The notes: generated by a model from the letters alone, not told the origin. Positions 10,165-20,991 are shown, counted from the first letter of the stretch. The stretch: DNA of 64,000 nt from Gammaproteobacteria bacterium (GCA_947452065.1 CANGBB010000002.1:186001-250000); one strand, 5' to 3'. Made by a program: numbers and translations.

Positions 10165-12960
10165 ATGACGCGGCCCCTGGAGTTGCGGACTGCTGCTCCA
10201 GGGGCTGATCTCGTCTTCGGCTGCAGCGATTTTGTCTCTGGGGTTCACGCCGCCAACCCAGGTTGGCTAGGTTCGCTGCAGAGCCAGCCTGCGGAACGAT
10301 TTGCAGACAGACTGCCGGCACCACAGCCCACGTCCGATCTGCTCGCTGAGGGTGAGGATGTATTCATGCGTCGGCTGCGCGTCTGGAGGCGCGAGGAGCT
10401 GGCGCGGATCGCCTGGCGCGATCTATGTGGTTGGGCCAGTGTCGAGGAAACGCTCCTTCAACTGAGTGACGCTGCGGATGAGGCGATCCGCAGTGCGCTG
10501 GCTTTTGCGCGCGAGAGTCTGCGGCCGCGCTTCGGTCTGCCGCGCAATGAACGCGGCGAGGAAGTGCCCTTCGTCGTGATCGGCATGGGCAAGCTCGGCG
10601 GCCATGAGCTGAACTTCTCGTCCGATATCGACCTGATATTCCTGTTCCGCGAGCATGGTGATACCGACGGGCCGCGCAGTCTGGCCAACGAGGAGTATTT
10701 CACCCGCCTCGGTCGGTTGTTGATTCGTCTGCTGGATCAGCGCACCGAAGATGGCTTCACCTATCGAGTTGACATGCGGCTCCGTCCCTTCGGGGAAAGT
10801 GGCCCGCTGGTGGCGAGCTTTGATGCGCTGGAGGATTACCTGCAGTCGCAGGGGCGAGACTGGGAGCGTTACGCTTGGGTGAAAGCCCGTGCCGTGACAG
10901 GTGCCGAAGCGTACGCAGACCTGTTCGCCAGCGTCGTGAGACCGTTTGTTTATCGGCGCTATCTCGATTTCGGTGTCTTTGAATCATTGCGTGACATGAA
11001 GGCGATGATCGAGCGCGAGGTGGAGCGCCGCGAGCTGCATGACAACGTCAAGCTCGGACCCGGCGGCATCCGCGAGATCGAGTTCGTGGTGCAGGCCATG
11101 CAGCTGATTCGCGGGGGGCAGGACCGGCGACTGCAGGGCGCATCGCTGCTGGAAATCCTGCCGCGCCTCGAAGGCAGTCGCTTGCTGCCCGCCAGTGCGG
11201 TGACCGAGTTGCGCAGTGCTTACCTGTACCTGCGCCGGCTGGAAAACAGGCTGCAGATGCTGCGCGACCAGCAGGCTCATTCATTGCCCGAGGACGAGGT
11301 ATCGCAGTTACGGATTGCGCGTGCCATGGGCCATGAGGCGTGGTCCTCGCTCCGTCAGGAGCTTGAAGTTCAGCGCGCCGTGGTTGCGCGCCATTTTGCT
11401 GCGCTCATCTTTGGGGAATCCGCTGCGACGGGAAGAGCGGGTGCGGTGGGTGCCGCCTTGTCCGGCTGGGCTGATGCCGACTCCAGTCCAGAGCGGCTGG
11501 TTGAAGTTCTGCGCGCTCAGGGCATGGCTCATGCTGATCAGATTGCACCGCTTCTGATCGACCTTGCCGGGTCAGCACTGCTGCGCCGCCTAGATGAGGT
11601 GGGTCGCCGACGACTGGTTCAGCTTGTCCCTGTACTGCTCCATGACGTGACGTTGGTGTCTGCGCCGGTGGAGACCCTGCGCCGGCTGCTGCGCGTACTT
11701 GAATCGATTGGACCACGCTCGGCCTATTTCTCGTTGCTGCTCGAAAATCCTGTGGCGCGCCGCAGGCTCGTCGAACTTGCGACACACGGAGAATTTCTCA
11801 TGCAGCAGGTGGCCACGTATCCGGTGCTGCTCGATGAACTCATCGACGCGGGCAGCCCCGACACCTTGCCTGATCGGTCGGCGTTGGTTGCTGATCTTGC
11901 TGGACGTATGGAGCAGCTCGACCCCGGTGATGAGGAGGCGGAGCTGAATCAGTTGCGCCACTTTCAGCGTATTGCACTGTTCCGCGTAGCGATGGCCGAT
12001 GTGATTGGGAAGCTGCCGCTGATGCGTGTCAGTGACCGGCTCACGGATATCGCCGAGGTCATTCTCGAGCGCGCGATGACACTGGCCTGGCAGCAGGTGA
12101 CCCGGCAGCTCGGTGTCCCCTCCTGTGGGCAGGGTGCGGCGCGGCGCCCGGTGCGCCTATGTGCGGTTGGTTACGGCAAACTCGGCGGTTTCGAGCTGGG
12201 CTACAGCTCAGACCTTGATCTGGTTTTCCTGCATGACTCCGCCGGCGAGGACCAGCAGACCGATGGCGTGAAGAGTGTGGATAACCAGATTTTTTTCGTG
12301 CGCTATGTGCAGCGTCTGGTGCATTTGCTGAGTTATCACTCGGCAGCGGGTCGGCTGTATGAAGTGGATATGCGGCTGCGTCCCAGCGGTAAGGGCGGCA
12401 TGCTGATCACTCAGCTCGACAGCTTCGGTGACTATCAGCGCCAAGAAGCCTGGACGTGGGAGCATCAGGCGCTTTTGCATGCGCGTGCCGTTGCCGGCGA
12501 TCCGCAGTTGCGCGCGCGCTTCGAGGCGCTGCGAATGGACATACTGCGTGAGGCGATTCGTCGCGACAAGCTGCGTGCCGATGTGCAGCAGATGCGCCAG
12601 CGGATGCGCAATGAACTCTCGCAGGCCGTTGCCGACGAATTCGATGTGAAGCAGGATCCCGGTGGCATCGCTGACATTGAGTTTATGGCCCAGTACTGGG
12701 CGCTGCGCTGGGCGAAGGATCATCCGCCGGTGGCTTTGTTTTCCGACACCATCCGTCAGCTGGAGTCAGTGGCCTCGGCCGACCTGCGACCGCAGGTTGA
12801 GATTGACCTACTGACGAACGCTTATCGCGCCTATCGCGCTTGTCTCCATCATCGAGCACTGGATGGCAAGGGCGCAGTCATTTCCGATAAGGAATTCCGC
12901 GCTGAGCGTGAGGCCGTTCAGGCCATTTGGCACGCCGCGATGGAATCTGGATCCACCTGA
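10165..12960 (+). CDS. glnE: Bifunctional glutamine synthetase adenylyltransferase/deadenylase
   Basis: Two nucleotidyltransferase motifs: GMGKLGGHELNFSSDIDLIFLF and GYGKLGGFELGYSSDLDLVFLH; GPGGIREIEFVVQAMQLIRGG. Confidence 0.95.
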   Translation: MTRPLELRTAAPGADLVFGCSDFVSGVHAANPGWLGSLQSQPAERFADRLPAPQPTSDLLAEGEDVFMRRLRVWRREELARIAWRDLCGWASVEETLLQLSDAADEAIRSALAFARESLRPRFGLPRNERGEEVPFVVIGMGKLGGHELNFSSDIDLIFLFREHGDTDGPRSLANEEYFTRLGRLLIRLLDQRTEDGFTYRVDMRLRPFGESGPLVASFDALEDYLQSQGRDWERYAWVKARAVTGAEAYADLFASVVRPFVYRRYLDFGVFESLRDMKAMIEREVERRELHDNVKLGPGGIREIEFVVQAMQLIRGGQDRRLQGASLLEILPRLEGSRLLPASAVTELRSAYLYLRRLENRLQMLRDQQAHSLPEDEVSQLRIARAMGHEAWSSLRQELEVQRAVVARHFAALIFGESAATGRAGAVGAALSGWADADSSPERLVEVLRAQGMAHADQIAPLLIDLAGSALLRRLDEVGRRRLVQLVPVLLHDVTLVSAPVETLRRLLRVLESIGPRSAYFSLLLENPVARRRLVELATHGEFLMQQVATYPVLLDELIDAGSPDTLPDRSALVADLAGRMEQLDPGDEEAELNQLRHFQRIALFRVAMADVIGKLPLMRVSDRLTDIAEVILERAMTLAWQQVTRQLGVPSCGQGAARRPVRLCAVGYGKLGGFELGYSSDLDLVFLHDSAGEDQQTDGVKSVDNQIFFVRYVQRLVHLLSYHSAAGRLYEVDMRLRPSGKGGMLITQLDSFGDYQRQEAWTWEHQALLHARAVAGDPQLRARFEALRMDILREAIRRDKLRADVQQMRQRMRNELSQAVADEFDVKQDPGGIADIEFMAQYWALRWAKDHPPVALFSDTIRQLESVASADLRPQVEIDLLTNAYRAYRACLHHRALDGKGAVISDKEFRAEREAVQAIWHAAMESGST

Positions 12961-12967
12961 GGTAATC

Positions 12968-13867
12968 ATGGCCGACATCAAGCTCAAGGACCTGAAGTAT
13001 CTGGTGGCCGTGGCGGACACGCGCCACTTTGGTCGTGCGGCGGCGCGCTGTTTTGTGAGTCAGCCAACGCTGTCCACGCAGCTGAAGAAGCTCGAGCAGT
13101 ACCTTGGTTTGCAACTGGTCGAGCGTCATCCGCGCCGCGTCACACTCACTGCCGCGGGCGAGCGAATAGTCGAGCGTGCCCGGCGCATCGTTGAGGCCAG
13201 TGACGAAGTGATGGAGATTGCACGCGCCGAGCATGATCCGCTTGCGGGCCGTCTGCGCGTAGCGCTGCTGCCCACCATCGGTCCGTACCTGCTGCCGCTG
13301 GTGATACAGAAAATCCGCAAGGCGCTGCCGCGCCTCGAGCTGATGCTCTATGAATATCAGACCGCGCCGATGTTGGATGAACTGCAGGCCGGCGGCATTG
13401 ATTTGGGCATCTTGGCGCTGCCGGTACATGGCGCTGCGCTGGCGACGAGGCCTCTTTACGATGAGCCATTCGCCGTACTGGCGCCGGCGGGACACCCATT
13501 CGCGACGCGTAGCGCGCTGAAGCCGGCCGATCTGGCCGGTGAGACACTGCTGCTGCTGGAAGAGGGCCATTGCCTGCGTGATCAGGCGCTGGATGTCTGC
13601 AGTCGCGTCGATGTCAGCGAGCGCCAGGACTTCCGCGCCACCAGTATTGAGACGCTGCGGCAGATGGTGGCTGCAGGGGCGGGCATCACGCTGATGCCGG
13701 AACTGGCGAGCCGCGGTGCTTATGCGGCCGCCCGAGGGGTCGTGCTCCGCCCGTTTGCTAAGCCTCAGCCGGTGCGGAGCGTTGGCGGAGCCTGGCGCCG
13801 CAGCAGCGGACGCGGAGCGGCCATCGCCGCATTGTTGGATGTTATCGAGGCGACCATCAGTTTTTAG
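12968..13867 (+). CDS. oxyR: LysR-family hydrogen peroxide regulator OxyR
   Basis: HTH FGRAAARCFVSQPTLSTQLKKLE; redox motif GHCLRDQALDVC with Cys-Cys spacing as in OxyR. Confidence 0.92.
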   Translation: MADIKLKDLKYLVAVADTRHFGRAAARCFVSQPTLSTQLKKLEQYLGLQLVERHPRRVTLTAAGERIVERARRIVEASDEVMEIARAEHDPLAGRLRVALLPTIGPYLLPLVIQKIRKALPRLELMLYEYQTAPMLDELQAGGIDLGILALPVHGAALATRPLYDEPFAVLAPAGHPFATRSALKPADLAGETLLLLEEGHCLRDQALDVCSRVDVSERQDFRATSIETLRQMVAAGAGITLMPELASRGAYAAARGVVLRPFAKPQPVRSVGGAWRRSSGRGAAIAALLDVIEATISF

Positions 13868-13919
13868 TTAAAGTCCTGTGTGCCGGGCGCCGCCTGGCCA
13901 TCGAACGCAAGGAGAATGC

Positions 13920-14360
13920 ATGCACCCGTTTCCACATCGTTACGTCATTCAGGCCCGTAGTGGCAGCGAAGGCCCGGTCACGCTCAGCAGTGCTGAATCG
14001 CCGGATATCGCGTCGAACTCCCCACCTGAATTCGATGGCCCACCCGGCTACTGGTCACCCGAGACACTACTGTGTTCGGCTGTCGGCGACTGCTTCGTTC
14101 TCAGTTTCCGTGCGGTCGCACGCGCCTCGCGGCTGGCTTGGTCGAACCTCTCAGTGCAGGTGGAGGGTACGCTGGAGCGGGTGGATGGGGTCACGCGTTT
14201 CACGCGCTTTACCACCCACGCTGTATTGGAAGTGCCGGCGGGTACGGATGTCGAAAAAGCCCGCTCGCTGCTCGACAAGGCCGAACACATCTGCCTGATC
14301 TCCAACTCGCTCAATGGTGAAAGTGTTCTGAATGCCGAGGTGCGGGTGGCGAGCGCCTGA
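13920..14360 (+). CDS. OsmC family peroxiredoxin-like protein
   Basis: PETLLCSAVGDCFVLSFRAVAR and KAEHICLISNSL, the two OsmC/Ohr cysteine motifs. Confidence 0.85.
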   Translation: MHPFPHRYVIQARSGSEGPVTLSSAESPDIASNSPPEFDGPPGYWSPETLLCSAVGDCFVLSFRAVARASRLAWSNLSVQVEGTLERVDGVTRFTRFTTHAVLEVPAGTDVEKARSLLDKAEHICLISNSLNGESVLNAEVRVASA

Positions 14361-14392
14361 CGCTGTTAAACAGGGCCACGAAAGAAGAGGCA

Positions 14393-14671
14393 ATGACCAT
14401 GGATACCACTGATCTTCGCAGTAATCTGGCGAGCCTTCATCAGCAGCTGACGCACAATCCCGCACTCGACGCGGAATCGCGTCAGCTACTACTTACTGTC
14501 CTGCATGACATCGAGCAGCTGGTGCAGCAACCTTCTGCGGGTGCTGCGCTGGCTGCACCGGCTGAACGGCATCGCGTTACAGAACTGGTTGCGCGTTTCG
14601 ATGCCGATCATCCGACCTTGGCGGCGGGGCTGCGCCAGCTGGTGGATACGCTTGGTAAGTTGGGCATCTGA
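14393..14671 (+). CDS. Small DUF4404-like protein
   Basis: 92 aa, LRSNLASLHQQLTHNPALDAESRQLLLTVLHDIEQL; C-terminal LRQLVDTLGKLGI. Confidence 0.65.
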   Translation: MTMDTTDLRSNLASLHQQLTHNPALDAESRQLLLTVLHDIEQLVQQPSAGAALAAPAERHRVTELVARFDADHPTLAAGLRQLVDTLGKLGI

Positions 14672-14879
14672 TCTTGTTCCCGCTGCTCCGTGAGTGGTGA
14701 GCGTGCATCCAGATCCGACTTTCGAGGCGCAGTCCAATCGGCTCGAGGGCGTCATTCGCTATACGTCGCTGGCGGCCTGAAAGCGGTGCTGCAGTTAGCG
14801 CGACCTGAATAGGTACTATGCGTGCTGCGCCCCGCTTCGTCGCCGGGCATCATTGCGGTTGGATCGTCCCTGATGGAGA

Positions 14880-15716
14880 GTGCATTCGATGCACATGAAC
14901 GCCAACGATGACGGTAATGGCTTAGACGCGCTTTTGCCCGACGCCATGGCGCGGAAGGCCGAGCAACTCGGCGTCACCAAGGCCCAGCGTGACAATCTGC
15001 GTCTGTTCATGCTGGCGGTGCTTGCGGGCGCTTTCATAGCGCTCGGCGCCATGTTTTCCACGGTGGTGGCTACCGGGGCAGGGGCACTGCCCTTCGGTGT
15101 GGCGCGACTGCTGATCGGCCTGAGCTTTTCGATCGGACTGATCCTGGTGGTGGTTGGCGGTGCGGAGCTCTTCACGGGCGATGCGTTGATGGTGATGGCC
15201 GTTGCCAGCGGTCGACTGGCCTGGCGTCGTCTACTCTCCGCGTGGGCGGTGATCTATGCGGGAAACTTTGTCGGCGCTGCCGGTACGGCCGTCCTAGTGT
15301 GGCTTTCTGGAATGGCCGAATTCAACGGGGGTGGCGTTGGTCAGACGGCGCTGGCCATTGCCGTGGGTAAGGTCGGACTCGCGCCGTTCCCGGCATTCTT
15401 TCTTGGCGTGCTGTGCAATGTGCTGGTGTGCCTGGCCGTGTGGCTGTCGTTCAGCGCTCGTTCAGTGGCCGACAAGATTCTGGCTGTGGTGCCGCCTGTG
15501 GCGGCATTCGTCGCTGCGGGTCTCGAGCATTCGGTCGCCAACATGTATTTCATCCCGCTAGGGCTCCTGCTGCAGGCGCAGCACGTCACCCATTTCATCG
15601 GTCTGGATCTGGCGGGTTTGATGCGCAATCTCATACCGGTCACTCTCGGAAATGTGTTTGGGGGTGCCGTACTGGTGGGTGTTGTCTACTGGCTGATCTA
15701 CCTGCGGCGTCCATAG
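14880..15716 (+). CDS. Formate/nitrite transporter family protein
   Basis: FNT features: LAGAFIALGAMFSTVV, GGAELFTGDALM, GNFVGAAG, GVLCNVLVCLAVWL, EHSVANMYFIPLGLL. Confidence 0.9.
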   Translation: MHSMHMNANDDGNGLDALLPDAMARKAEQLGVTKAQRDNLRLFMLAVLAGAFIALGAMFSTVVATGAGALPFGVARLLIGLSFSIGLILVVVGGAELFTGDALMVMAVASGRLAWRRLLSAWAVIYAGNFVGAAGTAVLVWLSGMAEFNGGGVGQTALAIAVGKVGLAPFPAFFLGVLCNVLVCLAVWLSFSARSVADKILAVVPPVAAFVAAGLEHSVANMYFIPLGLLLQAQHVTHFIGLDLAGLMRNLIPVTLGNVFGGAVLVGVVYWLIYLRRP

Positions 15717-15835
15717 CTCGCCGTAGGCATACGTCCGGGTCCGACGAACCCGGGTGACTGCGTATTCCTGCTTATGTACAGGCCGTCGAGTGGCTTTGAA
15801 AATGCCCGCTGGGATGTTGCGTCCGGGCGAGGCTG

Positions 15836-17095
15836 ATGAATACAGGCCAGTCGAGTATTTCACTGCTGCTCTGGTTGCGCGGCCATGCCGGTCGGGTGCT
15901 GCTGTTGCTCACCGTCGGTGTGCTCGCGGTCAGCTTGGGGCCGCGCGCCCTCTATGGACCGCGGGTCACGATGGAGAGCGTTGTACAGCGGGACTTTGTG
16001 CAGACGGTGGTGGCCAGCGGCCGTGTCGAGACCCCGCATCGATCCTCGATTGGCGTGCAGATTACAGGCACTGTGCGGGCAGTCCCTGTCAGGGAAGGTC
16101 AACAGGTGGCGGCCGGCGCCACGTTGATCGAACTCGATTCCGACGAACTGCGTGCTGCGCTGGAACAGGCCAATCTCGCCGTCAATCAAGCCCAAGCCAA
16201 GCTTAGACAATTGCGTGAAGTGCAAGCGCCCGTGGCCACAGAAGCTCTGCGGCAGGCTGAAGTCAATCACACAACCGCCGCCGATACGGTCGATCGTTAT
16301 CGCAGTCTCATGTCGCGTGGATTCATTGGGCAGGCTGAGCTCGATCAGGCGGAGCGTGCTGAACGTGTTGCCGCTTCGCAGTTGACCGCCGCGCGCAGCC
16401 AACTGGCGACTCTGCAATCTCAGGGTAGTGACATGGCCGCTGCTCAGGCCGGGCTGGCGCAGGCCGTAGCCGGCGCACAGGCCGCCAAGGCGCGGCTCCG
16501 ATATGCGACGGTGCGTGCACCGGTGGCCGGCACGCTGATCTCGCGTGCTGTTGAACCGGGCGATGTGGTGACTCCGGGCAAGGTGCTGATGGAGCTTTCA
16601 CCGGCTGGTGAGACGGAGCTCGTCGTGCAGATCGACGAGAAAAACCTGCACTTGCTGAAAGTCGGCCAGACTGCGCAGGCGTCGGCCGATGCCTACCCGC
16701 AGCTGCGATTTCCAGCGCAGCTGCAATACATTAATCCCGGCGTCGATGCGCAGCGCGGCTCCGTCGAGGTCAAGCTGGGTGTGCCGCGGCCGCCGGCGTA
16801 TCTGATGCAGGACATGACGGTGTCGGTCGATATCGAAGTGGCACGCCGTGAAAAGGCGGTATTGCTGCCGGCGGATGCACTGCGCGATGCGGAAGGCGGG
16901 CGACCCTGGGTCATGCGCTTCAATGGTGGGCGCGCCCATCGGCAGCCTGTAACCGTCGGGCTGCGCAGCGGCGGCTGGTGCGAGGTGCTGGATGGTCTTA
17001 GCCCGGGCGATCGCGTGGTTCCGGTCGCGACCAGTACCAGTCAGGTGATTGAGGGCAGTCGCATCCGAGTGGCCGAAAACTCTGTCGTGCCATGA
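15836..17095 (+). CDS. HlyD/MacA-type membrane fusion (adaptor) protein
   Basis: ASGRVETPHRSSIGVQITGTVRAVPVREGQQVAAGATLIELDSDEL; RAPVAGTLISRAVEPGDVVTPG. Confidence 0.88.
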   Translation: MNTGQSSISLLLWLRGHAGRVLLLLTVGVLAVSLGPRALYGPRVTMESVVQRDFVQTVVASGRVETPHRSSIGVQITGTVRAVPVREGQQVAAGATLIELDSDELRAALEQANLAVNQAQAKLRQLREVQAPVATEALRQAEVNHTTAADTVDRYRSLMSRGFIGQAELDQAERAERVAASQLTAARSQLATLQSQGSDMAAAQAGLAQAVAGAQAAKARLRYATVRAPVAGTLISRAVEPGDVVTPGKVLMELSPAGETELVVQIDEKNLHLLKVGQTAQASADAYPQLRFPAQLQYINPGVDAQRGSVEVKLGVPRPPAYLMQDMTVSVDIEVARREKAVLLPADALRDAEGGRPWVMRFNGGRAHRQPVTVGLRSGGWCEVLDGLSPGDRVVPVATSTSQVIEGSRIRVAENSVVP

Positions 17096-18366
17096 GAGCA
17101 AATTCTGGTGGCGCTGTACCGATCAGTCAGCGGCCATTGTCGCGTTGGCTGCCCTTTGAATGGATCGTCGCCACACGATTCCTCACGGAGGGTCGCATGC
17201 AGACCGGCTTCATTGCTGGCGGCATAGCCATCGGGGTTGGCGTGATCGTGTTCATGTCAGCACTACTGGTCGGCGTGCAATCCAACATCGTCAAACGTGT
17301 GCTCACCGGTCAGCCGCACATCCAATTGCTTCCGCCGAAAGAGGTGGCGCGAACGCTCCATCAGACCTCGGCTAATGCGATCAATGCTGCGATCGTGCAG
17401 CCGCCGCTGCAGCGACTGAAGGGGATCGATCAGTGGCAGAGTATCGTGCAGCAAATCCGTGCCTGGCAGGATGTGAATGTCGTGGCTCCGGGTGTCAGTG
17501 GCTCGGCACTGGCTGTGCGCGGCGAGGCCAGTCGCGCGATCACTGTAAATGGAGTCGAGCCCGCTTTTTTCTATCGCATTGTTCCAATGCCTGAAAAGAT
17601 GGTACGCGGAAGCTCTCGGCTGACAGCCACGGATATGCTGATCGGCACGGAGCTGGCCGACATGCTCGGGGTGGGCGTGGGCGACAAGCTACGTGTGACC
17701 GCTGCGAATGGTGTGGCTAATACATTGCAGATTACGGGCATCTTTGATCTGGGTAACAAGGGTGCCAATAGCCGTATCACCTATGTGGCGCTGCATACGG
17801 CACAGAGTCTTCTGGGGCTTCCGGGGGGCGTTACCAATATTGATGTCACTGTCCAAGATGTCTATGCAGCTGAAGATGTTGCGGTGCGCATTACTGCGGC
17901 CACTGGCGTCGAGGCAGACAGCTGGATTCGCACCAACGAGCAGTTCTTCACAGCGATGCATACGCAGTCGACTGTGAACGTTGCCATCCGCTTCTTTGTT
18001 GCGCTGTCAGTGGCTTTCGGAATTGCTAGTGTGTTGGTGGTCACCGTTGTGCAGAAGTCACGCGAGATCGGCATCCTGCGTGCGATGGGGATCTCGCGCA
18101 GCCAGATCCTGCGAATTTTTCTACTACAGGGAGGCCTGCTCGGGTTCCTCGGAGCCTGCCTGGGGTCGATTCTCGGAGGCGTGGCCCTGGCCATCTGGCA
18201 GCGTATGGCGCTGAACGCCGATGGCACACCAATGTTCGCCATATCTTTCGATCCTGTTCTCTACGCGGTCGCGCTGGCTTTGGCCACGGTCACCGGACTG
18301 CTCGCTGCCTATGCGCCTGCGCTGCGCGCTGCACGACTCGAGCCGGTAGTCGCGATCCGTGGCTAA
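17092..18366 (+). CDS. ABC transporter permease, FtsX/MacB/LolC type
   Basis: Start overlaps upstream stop (ATGA); [36 protein letters not shown]-terminal P-x2[14 protein letters not shown]. Confidence 0.88.
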   Translation: MRANSGGAVPISQRPLSRWLPFEWIVATRFLTEGRMQTGFIAGGIAIGVGVIVFMSALLVGVQSNIVKRVLTGQPHIQLLPPKEVARTLHQTSANAINAAIVQPPLQRLKGIDQWQSIVQQIRAWQDVNVVAPGVSGSALAVRGEASRAITVNGVEPAFFYRIVPMPEKMVRGSSRLTATDMLIGTELADMLGVGVGDKLRVTAANGVANTLQITGIFDLGNKGANSRITYVALHTAQSLLGLPGGVTNIDVTVQDVYAAEDVAVRITAATGVEADSWIRTNEQFFTAMHTQSTVNVAIRFFVALSVAFGIASVLVVTVVQKSREIGILRAMGISRSQILRIFLLQGGLLGFLGACLGSILGGVALAIWQRMALNADGTPMFAISFDPVLYAVALALATVTGLLAAYAPALRAARLEPVVAIRG

Positions 18367-19084
18367 CTCGCCCATGGTGCCCGTGGTGCAACTGCACGGT
18401 GTGTGCAAGTCATTCAACGTGGGTCGGCCCAACGAAACGGAGGTTCTGCACGGCATTGATCTGGTGCTCGAGCGCGGTGAGTTCTGTGCTGTGATGGGGC
18501 CCTCTGGATCGGGCAAAAGCACATTGCTGAATATTGTCGGTCTACTCGATCGCCCGACAAGCGGTCGGCTTACCGTGCGTGGGGACGAGACTACGCAGCT
18601 GGACGATGCGGCGCTGACCCGGCTGCGGGGCCACACCATCGGTTTCGTTTTCCAGTACCACTATCTGATCAGTGCTTTTACTGCGCTGGAGAATGTGATG
18701 ATGCCGCTGCTCAGCGACGCAGGCTTCCCAAATCAGGCCATCGAGCGCCGGGCCGCTGATCTGCTTGAGAGCGTGCAGCTGACTCCGTGGCGTGATCAGC
18801 CCGCTGCGCAGTTGTCCGGCGGGCAGCAGCAGCGCGTGGCGCTGGCACGTGCACTGGCGATGAAGCCGGCGCTTCTCCTGGCCGACGAGCCCACCGGCAA
18901 TCTCGACAGCGCCAGCGCGGACGCGGTTTTCAATCTCATCCGGGAGGTGAATCAGACTGAGGGTACCAGCGTCCTATTTGTGACCCATAACCCGTCGTTG
19001 GCGCAGCGCTGCGATCGAATCATTCGCGTCGTGGACGGGAGGATCGTCGACGGCTCATCCGCTGCGCTAGACTTGCAGCCATGA
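18359..19084 (+). CDS. ABC transporter ATP-binding protein (LolD/MacB type)
   Basis: Walker [10 protein letters not shown], signature [15 protein letters not shown], Walker [14 protein letters not shown]. Confidence 0.93.
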   Translation: MANSPMVPVVQLHGVCKSFNVGRPNETEVLHGIDLVLERGEFCAVMGPSGSGKSTLLNIVGLLDRPTSGRLTVRGDETTQLDDAALTRLRGHTIGFVFQYHYLISAFTALENVMMPLLSDAGFPNQAIERRAADLLESVQLTPWRDQPAAQLSGGQQQRVALARALAMKPALLLADEPTGNLDSASADAVFNLIREVNQTEGTSVLFVTHNPSLAQRCDRIIRVVDGRIVDGSSAALDLQP

Positions 19085-19497
19085 AGCCAGCGATTCGGCC
19101 CCTGCGTGGACGCCTGCTGATGCCAGCTCTTTGCGTGGGGCTGGTTCTGGCTGCGACGCTCGTCACTGCCCATCATTCGCTGGCCAGCTACGACGATGAT
19201 CAGATCGTCGAGATCGACGGCACATTGAAAGATACGAAGATCGCTAATCCACACACGCTGTTTTGGGTGACGGTGCCGGCGAGGGGAGCGGGTGCCGCCA
19301 GTACCGTGTGGACAGTCGAGACAGCGGGGTCCGCATTTATTCTCCGCAGCATCGAGGGGCCGCTGCGTGATCAGTTCGCGTCAGGCCAAAAAGTACGAGT
19401 CACCCTGCATCCCGCGCGGGACGGTGGCCATACCGGGCTGCTGGTGCAGATGCAGTTTGCTGACGGCCGTGTCTTGAATGGGGTGCCCGTCAAATAG
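19081..19497 (+). CDS. Exported DUF6152-like protein (copy 1), coupled to the ABC operon
   Basis: ATGA overlap with the ABC ATPase; signal peptide then [16 protein letters not shown] motif shared with 35889 and 37499 ORFs. Confidence 0.75.
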   Translation: MKPAIRPLRGRLLMPALCVGLVLAATLVTAHHSLASYDDDQIVEIDGTLKDTKIANPHTLFWVTVPARGAGAASTVWTVETAGSAFILRSIEGPLRDQFASGQKVRVTLHPARDGGHTGLLVQMQFADGRVLNGVPVK

Positions 19498-19528
19498 TTG
19501 CGACGGGCACCCATCGAGCGATCGCAGG

Positions 19529-19843
19529 CTATTTGGTTTTGCGGCTCGCTGCGCTGCTGGCAGCGTTGTCGCTCGGGCCGCTGCTTGAGCTGCTGGCGCT
19601 GGAAGCAGCAGCGCTGCTCGGTACGGGCTCCGTGCCGGGCATGCCGCATTTGGCGAACTTCTTGGTCTTGATATCACGGCACTTGCCGGTCGCGGGCGTG
19701 GCCGTCTGACACAGCTTTGCTTCGACGAACTTGCCGTTGTCGCGGCACTTTCCCGCTGCATCCAGAGCGGGCGCAGCCGAGACCGTACCGGTCAGCAGGC
19801 TGGCGAAGGCGAGGGTGGCCAGAAACACATGAATCTTGTGCAT
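19529..19843 (-). CDS. Small secreted Cys-containing protein (PsiF-like)
   Basis: Signal peptide; two GKCRD elements (AGKCRDNGKF..AKLC, TGKCRDIKTKKFAKCG); Ser/Ala-rich tail. Confidence 0.55.
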   Translation of the reverse strand: MHKIHVFLATLAFASLLTGTVSAAPALDAAGKCRDNGKFVEAKLCQTATPATGKCRDIKTKKFAKCGMPGTEPVPSSAAASSASSSSSGPSDNAASSAASRKTK

Positions 19844-19915
19844 GGGTGATCCTCCAGGTTGGGAACGTCAGTATCCCACGAGCCGCGTGCGGAGCGTAGA
19901 AGCTGCGCCGGAAGA

Positions 19916-20632
19916 TCAGGGGTGGGTCAGGCGCTGTGCGAGTTTGGCGCGCAGCTCGGCCCTTGCTGCGGCCACTTCGCGTTGGTATTCGGGGCTGGCA
20001 TTCATTGCCGCATGCACGGCATACGCCAGCGGACGACTAGCCGCGAGATCGCTCGGATAATGTACGCCGCACATCAGCCGGTTATGTGCATAGTCATCAG
20101 CACGCGCAAGGAGCTGATCCCGCAACTCTGGAATCATGTCGATCAGTGACAGGGCCATCAGATAGCCGACCGTGGTGTGACCACTCGGATAGGAATCTGC
20201 AACGGTCTTCGTCCTGCAGACGGGCTGCAAAGTCTTGTCGAGGTTGTAGGGACGTACGCGTTTGAAATCGTTCTTGGCAGGATCGACGATGGCACTTTCC
20301 GTCTCGTTGACCCTGGCGCCTAGCGCCGCCGTCAGGGGCAGTGCAGCCGGTGTGAAGTCGCTCCCCAGAGCGTCGCGGAAGAGAAAAATGGATTCGTCGT
20401 TTTCATCGGCCACCGCACGCATCACCTGTGCCGGAGTACGCAGCGTCTGCAGCCGGTGCAGTTCGGCGAGGTCGGCTTGAGTGATTGCCGAGTTGGCAGC
20501 GGGTGGCGTAGGCAGGATGTCGAAGGCGTGGATCTGAGGTGCGTCCACATAGGGCGCAGCGAGGCTCCACACAGGCAGCAGTGCCAACAAGCCACCGACG
20601 ATCAGCGTAGTTCGGCAAGACGGAGTGCGCAT
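19916..20632 (-). CDS. Class A (PAP2-type) acid phosphatase
   Basis: Signal peptide; KTVADSYPSGHTTVGYLMAL and NRLMCGVHYPSDLAASR motifs. Confidence 0.85.
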   Translation of the reverse strand: MRTPSCRTTLIVGGLLALLPVWSLAAPYVDAPQIHAFDILPTPPAANSAITQADLAELHRLQTLRTPAQVMRAVADENDESIFLFRDALGSDFTPAALPLTAALGARVNETESAIVDPAKNDFKRVRPYNLDKTLQPVCRTKTVADSYPSGHTTVGYLMALSLIDMIPELRDQLLARADDYAHNRLMCGVHYPSDLAASRPLAYAVHAAMNASPEYQREVAAARAELRAKLAQRLTHP

Positions 20633-20784
20633 GGCTCAATCTCCTTGGAAGCGCTGCCAGTTGGAAGCACTGCGAACAGGTCTGCGCTGTCGCAAGCAGC
20701 GCCGCGGTGTGGCACTGGACGCCGCCAGTGCCACCCACAGCATCGCTGACCTTGGCGTGCCAGGGTCAGCCAACGAGTCAACTA

Positions 20785-20991
20785 TCAGGCCTGAGGGGCC
20801 TCTTTGTTCTGCTCGATCCAGAGCAGCGCGGCCTCGACATCAGCCAGTTCCGCGGCATTGAAGCCCGGTACCCGCGAGCCACCGGCCTCGGCCTTGATGC
20901 GGTTGAGTTCGCCATTGGCCTGGGCATGCACCCACACCAGTCCGCGACGCACCTTGGCGGTGAACTTCTGCTGCTTGCTCTCTTCGGTCAT
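20785..20991 (-). CDS. Small hypothetical protein
   Basis: 68 aa, MTEESKQQKFTAKVRRGLVWVHAQANGELNR; codon usage and minus-strand position consistent with a gene. Confidence 0.5.
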   Translation of the reverse strand: MTEESKQQKFTAKVRRGLVWVHAQANGELNRIKAEAGGSRVPGFNAAELADVEAALLWIEQNKEAPQA

